This document shows, piece by piece, positions 16,092 to 25,100 of a DNA stretch of 64,000 nt. Source of the stretch: Candidatus Gastranaerophilales bacterium (GTDB taxonomy: Bacteria; Cyanobacteriota; Vampirovibrionia; Gastranaerophilales; Gastranaerophilaceae); NCBI GenBank assembly GCA_900766355.1, contig CAAFVD010000064.1:161750-225749 (forward strand), given 5' to 3'. The notes below the pieces were generated by a model. That model did not search any database. It had not been told where the DNA came from and saw only the letters and a program-made list of their open reading frames with translations. Every line of letters starts with the position of its first letter. Within the stretch, counting starts at the first letter, position 1. Position numbers and translations under genes: made by a program.

Positions 16092-16943
16092 ATGAATAAT
16101 GTAGGTTTCAATATAATCAAATTTAATCCAATAAAGTTTAAATCAACTCAAGTTTCTACTCCACAAGTTAGAGGGGTTACTCAAGATACTTTTACTCCTT
16201 CTGCTGAGAATGTGGCTCGTACAAATTTTGAAAAACTTTTTCCAAATGGATCTATAAACAAGGTATATGAAAAAATAAATAAAGATTTTCAAATAGATAA
16301 TCCCGCAGAATTAAAATTTGTTTATGACCCAAAATCGTTACAAGGTGGAGGTTTTTGTTTTAAAGATAATCTTATCGAGATGAATCTTTATGATTTAATG
16401 GCTTATGATAAGAAAATTGTTGGCATAAAAGGGAATAAAAGGATTCCTTTAGTTTCTCCGAAAGAGAAGTTACCATTATTCGTAACAGAGGATATCGGCA
16501 AGGATTTTGTTAAGAATAACAAGCTAGGTTTTGATAAATTAGTATTAGAAGATGTAAAACCTAGTGAACATAGGAAATATATAATCCAAAAAATAGCACA
16601 TGAATGTGTGCATGCAAAACAACATCAAATCTTAAGAGAAACAGAAGGTGTTGGTGATAAAGAGATTTTAAAAGCATGGACTCATTTAAAGCCAGAAAAT
16701 CTTGCAGAAGAAGAATTTTTGAATCAAAAAGTAGATAAAATATATCAAGCTTCGCCCTGGTCAAAACTACCGCAGCCAGAAGTTAAATATACAAAAGATT
16801 CACATGTGTATAGTAAGTCAATGAGTTTGCTAAATGCAATTAGGTATTATCCTCCTGTTACTTCACCTGAATATACAACAAATGCCTTAGAGAGAGAAGC
16901 TTTTGATGTGTCAGCACAATATGTAAGAAATATTATGGTATAA
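16092..16943 (+). CDS. HExxH-containing lineage-specific protein
   Basis: About 283 residues from the ATG at 16092 (MNNVGFNIIKFNPIKFK), chosen because the promoter-like box ends just before it. The N-terminus carries the IKF/VKF-type signature of other proteins here. AHECVHAKQH is an HExxH zinc-protease motif near residue 172, and a downstream Glu in LEREAFDVSAQY may be the third ligand, as in gluzincins. A metallopeptidase is therefore plausible, but the family is not recognised. Confidence 0.7.
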   Translation: MNNVGFNIIKFNPIKFKSTQVSTPQVRGVTQDTFTPSAENVARTNFEKLFPNGSINKVYEKINKDFQIDNPAELKFVYDPKSLQGGGFCFKDNLIEMNLYDLMAYDKKIVGIKGNKRIPLVSPKEKLPLFVTEDIGKDFVKNNKLGFDKLVLEDVKPSEHRKYIIQKIAHECVHAKQHQILRETEGVGDKEILKAWTHLKPENLAEEEFLNQKVDKIYQASPWSKLPQPEVKYTKDSHVYSKSMSLLNAIRYYPPVTSPEYTTNALEREAFDVSAQYVRNIMV

Positions 16944-16964
16944 TAAACTTCGAAAGAGGTTTAT

Positions 16965-17915
16965 ATGAGTTGGTTAGGTTGGCAGATTGATTATTTGTTG
17001 CTTTTGCAAAATTTCAGAGATTTCTCTGGGCATATTTTAGATAAATTTTTTCTTACAATTACAATGTTTGGAGAAATAGCAATACCAGTATTGTTTATAT
17101 GTTGTTTGTATTGGTGTATAAATAAAAAAATAGGTATGTACGTTTTGTGGTGTTATACCTTTGGTTTTTTAACAAATATATTTTTGAAAACGACTGCATG
17201 TATATATAGACCTTGGATATTAGATAGTCGGGTTCACCCTTTGCCGTCAGCTATTCCTGCTGCAACCGGATACTCTTTTCCTAGTGGACATACTGCAGGA
17301 GCCGTTTCTTCATGGGGTGCTACAGTTTTTGCATTTTGGGAGAATAAAATAATTAGATATTTGGGGATAACTCTAGTTGTTCTAATTATGATTTCTCGAA
17401 ATTATGTAGGAGTACATACTCCTCAAGATGTAATAGTATCTTTTGTTGTGGGAGTTTGTTTATTGTTCTTAGTAAATAAACTTTATAATTGGGTTCAAAA
17501 AGCTGAAAATAGGGATTTGATAATTACATGCTCTGTAACAATGTTGAGTGTTTTGTTATTGTTGTATGTAAATTTGAAAAGTTATCCGATGGATTATTTG
17601 AACGGAAAAATTTTATTTGACCCAACACCTGTAAAGATAGATACATTTGCAAGGATAGGTGGAGTTTTAGGTGTTTTTTATGGGTGGTTGTTAGAAAAAA
17701 GGTTTTTAAATTTTGATATTGGTAAAGGGTCTTTTCTTCGTAAATTGATAAGAATGGTTGTAGGTGGAGTGATACTTTCTTTTATTTATATGTATGGTAA
17801 AGATTATATTACGAGCTTAGTTGGATTACGTACGGGTTTATTTGTTTATCAGTTTGTAATGGGAATGTTTATAACTTATATTTATCCGTTAATATTTTTT
17901 AAATTAAAAATTTAA
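16965..17915 (+). CDS. PAP2-family membrane phosphatase
   Basis: A 316-residue integral membrane protein of the PAP2 superfamily. The three motifs are visible: KTTACIYRP, PSGHTAGA and SRNYVGVHTPQD, with the catalytic His in the last. Such enzymes dephosphorylate lipid phosphates such as undecaprenyl pyrophosphate or phosphatidate. About eight membrane segments are present, including a C-terminal extension of roughly 120 residues beyond the core. AGAGG precedes the ATG. Confidence 0.9.
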   Translation: MSWLGWQIDYLLLLQNFRDFSGHILDKFFLTITMFGEIAIPVLFICCLYWCINKKIGMYVLWCYTFGFLTNIFLKTTACIYRPWILDSRVHPLPSAIPAATGYSFPSGHTAGAVSSWGATVFAFWENKIIRYLGITLVVLIMISRNYVGVHTPQDVIVSFVVGVCLLFLVNKLYNWVQKAENRDLIITCSVTMLSVLLLLYVNLKSYPMDYLNGKILFDPTPVKIDTFARIGGVLGVFYGWLLEKRFLNFDIGKGSFLRKLIRMVVGGVILSFIYMYGKDYITSLVGLRTGLFVYQFVMGMFITYIYPLIFFKLKI

Positions 17916-17924
17916 AAATTTTGC

Positions 17925-17953
17925 TTGCAATTTATTTTTTAGCAGGCTACAAT
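17925..17953 (+). promoter_or_regulatory. Promoter of the leader-tRNA-Asp unit
   Basis: TTGCAA (17925-17930), 17-bp spacer, TACAAT (17948-17953). The predicted start is near 17960, so the partial tRNA copy at 18001 is in the transcript. Confidence 0.65.
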
Positions 17954-17970
17954 ATACTTACGGATTGAGA

Positions 17971-18070
17971 TAATCCAGCAAGCAAATGATAATTGAATAT
18001 GGGAGCGTAGCTCACGAGGCGACCGAGAGGGTAGCCGGTTCAAAATTACGAACCAAACTGAGCGACAATC
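17971..18070 (+). ncRNA. Candidate structured tRNA leader (Asp copy)
   Basis: 17971-18014 is a direct repeat of 18066-18109 (39 of 44 identical), covering the upstream flank plus the first 14 tRNA-Asp bases. After the copy come GACCGAGAGGG and a hairpin GGTTC/GAACC. AACCAAACTGAGC (18051-18063) is a perfect 13-base complement of the tRNA D arm (18105-18117). Its 3' part can also pair with GCTCA of the copy itself, so two folds compete. It is related in layout to the Leu and Val leaders but lacks their TAAGT hairpin. Confidence 0.55.
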
Positions 18071-18095
18071 CAATAAGCAAATGAAAATTAAATAT

Positions 18096-18173
18096 GGGAG
18101 CGTAGCTCAGTTTGGTTAGAGCGCATGCCTGTCACGCATGAGGTCGCGAGTTCGAGCCTCGTCGTTCCCGCCA
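18096..18173 (+). tRNA. tRNA-Asp(GTC)
   Basis: Complete tRNA. The acceptor is GGGAGCG/CGTTCCC with one G-U pair, the anticodon stem CATGC/GCATG encloses loop CCTGTCAC-type bases with GTC at 34-36, and the T arm contains TTCGAGC. Discriminator G is followed by an encoded CCA, unlike tRNA-Leu and tRNA-Val in this window. Confidence 0.96.
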
Positions 18174-18180
18174 TTTATAA

Positions 18181-18211
18181 AAATAAGTCCACTTGTTGGA
18201 CTTATTTTTTT
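18181..18211 (+). terminator. Terminator of tRNA-Asp
   Basis: AAATAAGTCC-ACTTGTT-GGACTTATT followed by T. It is duplicated at 18586-18616. Confidence 0.85.
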
Positions 18212-18214
18212 GTT

Positions 18215-18372
18215 GAAAATTGTGAATAAAAGAGGCGAGAACTCTGCAAGGCAAAGCCTTGCTTAATAGTTCGAGCGACCTGTGAACAGAGTGCGAAGGC
18301 ATTTTCTTTTAAAGAAACAAAGTTTCTGAAAAGAAAATCCGTAGGCACGTTTAATGCGAACAGGTCAAGACG
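18215..18372 (+). other. GC-richer structured spacer between tRNA-Asp 3' copies
   Basis: No gene is seen. It holds a perfect hairpin GCAAGGC-AAA-GCCTTGC (18246-18262), a long-range pair GACCTGT/ACAGGTC (about 18278 and 18360), CTCTG/CAGAG, and an A/T hairpin similar to the element downstream of tRNA-Leu. The nested pairing suggests a structured RNA, or the remains of one. Confidence 0.4.
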
Positions 18373-18394
18373 GCCTCGTCGTTCCCGCCATTTT
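18373..18394 (+). repeat. Second copy of tRNA-Asp 3' end
   Basis: Nearly the same bases as 18156-18177: the T-arm 3' half, acceptor 3' strand and CCA, without the rest of the tRNA. It is followed by its own, different terminator. Confidence 0.85.
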
Positions 18395-18395
18395 A

Positions 18396-18423
18396 AAAGA
18401 ACCCGTTAAGGGTTCTTTTTTTT
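18396..18423 (+). terminator. Intrinsic terminator after the second tRNA 3' copy
   Basis: AAAGAACCC-GTTAA-GGGTTCTTT followed by a T run. Confidence 0.8.
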
Positions 18424-18562
18424 GTTTGTTGAACGACTCGGCTCTTCGAGCCTGTCTTGTATTTGCTCCACGCTCACAGAGTTTCGCTTTTATGCCGAAT
18501 GGCATAGTCGCTCAATCTGTTCGCTATCCGGACTAACTTCGTGTCGTCCGTCCGCAAATCCG

Positions 18563-18619
18563 CTCGTCGTTCTCGCCATTTATAAAAATAAGTCCACTTG
18601 TTGGACTTATTTTTTTGTT
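18563..18619 (+). repeat. Third copy of tRNA-Asp 3' end plus terminator
   Basis: A 57-base direct repeat of 18158-18214 with one mismatch (C to T in the acceptor). It includes the whole terminator. The 18424-18562 stretch between copies has hairpins (GGCTCTTCGAGCC, TATGCC/GGCATA) and no convincing gene. Confidence 0.85.
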
Positions 18620-18636
18620 TGCACTGAATTAAAAAA

Positions 18637-19002
18637 TTAATAATTATATTGTAGGTTTATAGCCCAATTAGGCATTCCAAATTCCATCAACAAGTCCATA
18701 AAGTTTTTAGAATATTTTCTTATATCACCTTCCGCTGCAACTGCAATAAATGTTTGAGGGTCATAACATTCTTTTTGTGCAAGTACAAAAAATTTCTCAA
18801 AATTGTTAATATTTGCTAACTGTAAAATCTCGTCTGCATTATAACGGTACTCTTCTTTTCCTTCTGGAGTTATAAATTTAAGAGTTGATAATAGTTCAAT
18901 ATTATGATAATTTTCGTGTTTAGAGAATTCAGTCAATTCTTCTGGCGTAAAACGGGACATTCCTTCTACAATTTCTGGACATTCTTCATATTCTGAGTCC
19001 AT
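18637..19002 (-). CDS. Hypothetical protein in frame with the giant gene upstream
   Basis: 121 residues from the first ATG, acidic and Tyr/Phe-rich with no signal peptide (MDSEYEECPEIVEG start, MPNWAINLQYNY end). No ribosome site is obvious. The reading frame stays open for 55 codons upstream of this ATG, back to the TAA stop of the 2391-residue gene, in the same frame. So it may be a C-terminal part of that protein cut off by a nonsense mutation, a readthrough extension, or a separate gene. No family is recognised. Confidence 0.5.
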   Translation of the reverse strand: MDSEYEECPEIVEGMSRFTPEELTEFSKHENYHNIELLSTLKFITPEGKEEYRYNADEILQLANINNFEKFFVLAQKECYDPQTFIAVAAEGDIRKYSKNFMDLLMEFGMPNWAINLQYNY

Positions 19003-19167
19003 AATTCTATCATTCTTTTTCTGATTAATAGCTAATGAAGCTATTCCTAAAGAAGTTATTTTCGTTATAGTTTCATCTGCTGATTCTCTTTCTGCAGATT
19101 TTATTGCTGATATTTCAGATAATTCTACACTTGAAACACTTTGAATCTTTATACTTGCATTATTAGT

Positions 19168-22100
19168 TTAAGAATCACCAAGAGCTATTATATCAAAGTG
19201 TTCCATATAATTTGCTAACACGTCAATAGGAACTTCAGTATTTGTAGAACTGTTATGAGGGTTATTTATAAATACAACACCTCTATCCTTATCATAGCCT
19301 CTTATAATATACGCATGTCCTGAAACTAAATTATAGTTTTTATCCAATGTACTTTCTGCTCTTGCATTAGGCTTTGCTTTAGTTCCAAAGCCAAGCATTA
19401 CATCGTCTTTATTACCAAATCTTGATAATAAATTAGTCAATTTTTCTGGTGTAATTTTGTGTATGCCAATAGAACCTGTTTTAAAGTCATTAGGTACTTC
19501 ATAGTATGCTTGAGGAACACCTGTACTATGGATTTCTGACATAGCAACTGGTTGGTAGCCTGCCGCAATTCTTATCATACTATAATCAGGATTCCATTCA
19601 TCAGACATAGGTGTAACGTCATCTTTTATATCTCTTAATGCAACTCTTGCATAAGTTTGTTCATACATTTGTACACCCTTAGCACCATATACATGCAATC
19701 GTTTTTTATCTAAAACAATATCGCCATCCTTATATGTTTTAGTTCCACCATATTCATTATAGTCCTTGATTGTTACAGAAATATCGTTGCCATTTTGTTC
19801 AAAAGATTGATAAATTCCAACACGAGCTTTTGGATTTAGCATACTGTTTGTAAGTGATGAAACAAAATAACAATCGCCCAAACCACCTTGTTGAGTTATG
19901 AATCGTTTTACAGGTGGGAACAACTCTAAATACTTATCTTTTGTCATCTTCCATTCGACAAGGTTGTTTCCATCGTTGATGTACATCTTGTCACCGATAG
20001 CAACCGCATCACCAATTTTTGTTTTAGAAAAGGCGTAAGGAATAGTTGTACCTTCTCTGAATTCTGGAATAATAGACTCACCATTTTTAACAGCTTCTAA
20101 ATCTGCATAAAGTTCTGGAGTTAAATCAGAACTAGCATTCAAATGTCTTAATATGCTAGAATCTAATTCATCAGAATCAACCATATCCAACAATCCAGAC
20201 TCTTTAATTCTTTCATATTTTGCAGGGTCATTCAATTTTATATCTACAAGACCTTTACGGTTTGCTGTTTCTGTATATATTTCGCCTGAAAGTACAGACA
20301 ATTGTCTATTCTTATTTACTAATACTTTATCTGAAGCAGAAATTTTTTGTTCAAGAGAAAGAGCTTCATCATTTTTAATTTTATCTAACTCTGGTTTTAA
20401 TCCATTCCGTAGCCCTTTGATTTTTTTAAATATATTTGTTCTAGAATTTCTGCATACTTCATCTATTGTTTTTAAAATTCTTTGTGATTCTGCACTTCTA
20501 AAATCTTTCATCTCAGGGTAATCTTTTGCTACTTCAAGAATTGATAATTGAGAAACAGAAACCTTTCCTCCAGTAGTTTTTAAAACACTTTTAAATAAAT
20601 CAATATTGTTTTCCTTTATAGCATTAAAAATCGCTGAATAATTCAAATCCTGTTTTACAGAAGTTAATTGTTTCAACAAATCTAAATCTTTATATTTTTC
20701 AACAAATCTTAATGCTGATTCAACGTATGAAACATTAATATTTTTAAACTTTTTATGTGCTTCATTGAATAAAGAATAAACAGCATCTTTTTCTTCGTTT
20801 GTCAATTTTACAGAAAGTTCTGTTGATGCCAAAGAACGAAGTGATGGAAAAGTTGAATTAAATTGAAAAGCTCTTCTAATTGAATGAGGAGAACCAGCAG
20901 TTAATCTTATCAAATCTATAAGCATTTCGCCTCTATTTTGAGTATCCTTAGGCAATTCAAAGATATCTTTTTTTCTAATTGATTCTTGATATTCTACAGA
21001 ACGGATGATATTCTTTTCAAGTACATGTTTCATTAATTTAGGGTCTTTAGCATTTTCAATATACTTAAGAATTTCATTTTGTCTTGCTGGGTCAATGATA
21101 TCAATAATTTTAAATAACATGTCTTTATCATATTCTTTTAAGGCAGTGCTAGATACATATCTTGCATTAAAATCTTGTTCTTTTGCTTCAAACATATTAT
21201 AAAAATAATTATCATCTATCTTATCCATAGGACGAATAGAAGAAAGCACATTAACATTCATTCTTCCTTGTTGAATCATCTTGAAGCCTTTAGAATGTAT
21301 TAATTTATCAAAGCTTTCTGGATTATACATCTTCATCAAAGCTAAATTTGTAGGGATTTTACTATTTACTAAGGCTTGTTTAGCTGAACCAGATTGTAAG
21401 CTAAAATAAGTATTATTGATTTTTGCTTGAGTATTGAAGAAATTTTTAAGAATATCTTTTTTACCGGCATCATCTTTTGTCAAGAATTCTAAAACAGTAT
21501 GTTCATCAATATTACCTTCTAATAATCCATCTACATATTTTACGTAATAAGGATCTTTATTTGTTTTATAAAAATCATTCAACAATGATATTGTTTGATT
21601 AGAGAATTTTGCAAACGAATTATCACCATATTTTTTAGCATATTTATCAACAACAAAATCAGCAGATATACCTGTTCTCGCTATAAGTTGTTCTTCTGTG
21701 GTTGTTGGGTTTTTAACATGATTTAAGTTCTCTGTTGCAAGTGCAAACTCATTTCCACCTCTTGTGATATTAGATTTTATGACACCTGTTTCTCTTAAAA
21801 GAGGTAAAAGTTGTTTTTGGAAACTTGATTTTACTTTATCATCAATAGTCTTATCTTGAATAATTGTTTTAAGTTTTTCTGCTATTTCAGGCGACCCTTC
21901 AAAGACAATCATCAACGTATTAATCTGTCCAGAACTTAGTGCATATTGTTCAGTTCCGTCAGCCAGAGTCTCTTTTTCACTAATTAATTCATTAGCTTTT
22001 TCATATAAACTTGGTGATATTTTATTAATTGTTTGCATTACAAAAGTCTGATCTTTTGTAACCTTAAATCTTTCTACAAGATTTTCTGCAAGCATTGGAT

Positions 22101-25100
22101 TTTTTTGGTGGAGTAATGTTAATTTTGACATAACTTCTCCAGAAAACATAGGAGTTTCTTCTCCTCTAAAATTTAGTCCTTTTAATCCAGCTATATTTTC
22201 TAAGAAATTTATATCTTTCGCATCTGTAACACTTGATTCTAGCATTTCTGTTGCATAATTAATATCAAATCTATCAAAATTATTGATTACAACATTATAC
22301 ATTGCGGGATTTTTTTCTGAATATGATAAAAGCTGTTTGATTTCATTAAATTTTAATTGTAAAGGAAACCCTTTTTTAAAATTCACCAAATTATCAACTT
22401 CAGGATATTTCTTTCTTAATTCAATAAGCTCATCAATTTCATTATCCGTAAATCTAGGGTTATTATTTGTTATGTGTTGAGTTTGCGATTTTAAATCCTC
22501 TTTAAAATCTACTTCATTAAACTCTGCAGTTGTTGGCATAGCATCAATTCCACCAACAGGAGTGCCATCATAAGTAACCTCTGTTGATACAGGTTTTAAT
22601 CCTATTTTCATATATTCATTAATAGCATTAGCATCTAAACCTTTTGCCTCTAATAATCTTATTTGATTTTCTGTGAAACCTTTTGCTCTTGCCTCGTCAA
22701 TTAGACTTTGTTTAACTTCTAATCTACCAATAGGCTTGTTCGTAAGAGTTGAAATAACCAAATTAGTTGATGGCATAACAACTGCGTTTTCTGGAAGATT
22801 AGCTCTTGTATAAACAGGTAAATTTTCACTCATAGGAGTAGCAACATCTGTTTGATTTTTAGTCGTAACCTCAGCTGCCTGAGCCCATTCAAATTCGTTT
22901 TCAGGTTTTGTTGTTTCAGTAGATTTTATCATTGTTTCGATTGTCATAGCTTGATTCAAGAAACTTATTGCATCTGCTGTTGAATTACAAAACATCTTAC
23001 CATTAGAGGTTTCAACAACGACTTTTGTTTCACCATTAATCTCTATTTTATATACCTTTGATTTGTCTAATGTTTCATATTGTCCATCGATATTACTTGC
23101 TATGCGTGAACCAACTGCAAACGAAACAGCCTTAAGCATAAGCATATTAATACCTTGTTCTTTTAAAGTATTAATAATTGATTCAGGTGCATTCTTAATC
23201 TTTGTTTTAATATAATCATCTAAGGTATTATTAGCAATCGCCTGTTTAAGTTCACTTTCAGAAGTAAAGAGTTCATTTGCCAATCCGAGAGCAACCTGTT
23301 CAGATATTTCAACTCCACTAAAGGTCAAGGTTTCAAGAATTATTGATACAGTTTTTCCGACAGGATTCAATGAATGTGCACTCATCATAGCCTTTGATAT
23401 AAATTGAGAACCTGTTAATTCTACCCCTTTACCTAAAGCTTTATCAGCAGCAGCAACAACTTCTACGCTAGGTGTAAACACCGAACCTGTACCTGATCCC
23501 GAATCAGCAACAAAGGTAGAAACAGCTTTTTCGGAAGCCTCAGCACCTTTGCCAAATATTTTGGAAAAACCTTTTGATATAAAATTTTGAGCACCTTTAC
23601 TCATCGTAAAGATTTTTTCAGCAGTAGCACCACCGACAAAGCCAAACAAAGCACTGGAACCAGTATGTTCAAGGACTTTAATTCCTCTGTCACCTAAAGC
23701 AACTGTAAGTTCACTCATATTTTTTGCATTTACAACATCATCTATTAAATTCAAGGATTCACGACCTGCAGTATAAGTACCTAATGTCAATGCACCTCTT
23801 ACACCGGTAGCCAATGCTCTAGAACCAGTAGCTTTTAACGCAGCTGAACCTGCATTTTTGATATAACCAAGTTCACCCATTCCACCAGTCATGTAAATCA
23901 TAGCGGCCATCTCAAGCACAGAACCACCTGTTTCACCCACTTTTTTGAACTTTTTCGCTTCGTGAGCTCTATCACCACCAACAAGTTTCACAAACATATT
24001 GCCTGCTTGTTCTTGCATTTGCTCTAATTGTTTAGGGGTCTTTATAGTTCTTGTCACAGGATTCTTCAAAGATGATTTCATATCCATGTATGCTTGAATA
24101 TCTTTTGAATTGTAATCGTGACCAGTTAATTTTTTATAATCAGCTTCAAAATTCTTGCTATTTCTAAGTTGGTTAATTTGGAACAAAGTTCTTTGTAATT
24201 CATCACGTTTATCATAAATAGATTTGGTCAAACCTTCAACCGTTCCATCACCATTAGACAAATAGCTTGCTAACTGTTTTACAACATCAGGAACACCATA
24301 AATTTTCAAATCTTCAAATGCAATCTCTCCAGCATTTTTAATCATATGAGATTTTAATTCATCTAAATGATCATTAATCAAATCGTACGCACTCTTTACA
24401 GAATCGTACAACATTGAAATAGCTTGTTCTTTTCTTTGACGTTCTTGATATCTTGGAGAAGATTGTTCTAAACGAATTTCAGCAGAAGTTCTCAATTCAA
24501 CACCTTGAGTATACATTGTACCAATAATATCTTTAACACTTGCATTCTTAGATATAGGAATAGAACCTGTTGCAGAACGTCCAAAAGCAGGAACACCCTC
24601 TGGTGTAAATTGTGATGCTGATATCTTATCTAATTCTGCTTGAGATAATGATTTCATTCTGTTATAAACTTCTTTACCCTTAGCAGAAGTCAAATCTAAT
24701 CCCATTCTCTTAGTTAAAAAATATTCAAGAGGCATCTTTTGCTTAAATTCCTCTTGCATATGCATACCTACTGCAGAAGTAGTTCCATATTCGTTAACAG
24801 TAAGGTTCGTATCGTATAAATTAATGCCAGTGCTTTCATAAACAATAGTCTTAACTTTGTTAATATCTTTCATACCCTTACAAGAATTGATTATATTCCG
24901 AACTTTCTGCTTAGCGCTAGCATTTAAGCTATTAAACTTTTTATAAAAAGTATTATTTTCAAATGTCGGACTTAATCCTGCAGATTTCAATGCACTAACA
25001 TCAGATTCACTTGCTTGATTTGATACAACAGAAATCTTTGCACCTTTTTTCAAAACAGCAGGTTTATTACCATTTGAATTCAACGCAATTAATTCATTTG

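Noticed and set aside
17916..18636. Integrated mobile element at tRNA-Asp
   Set aside because: Three 3' copies are present, but there is no integrase, transposase or element body in the 460 bases, so only scars are claimed.
18354..18640. Two open frames on the plus strand in the tRNA-Asp region
   Set aside because: They run across tRNA 3' copies and terminators, have no ribosome site, and their composition follows the repeats.
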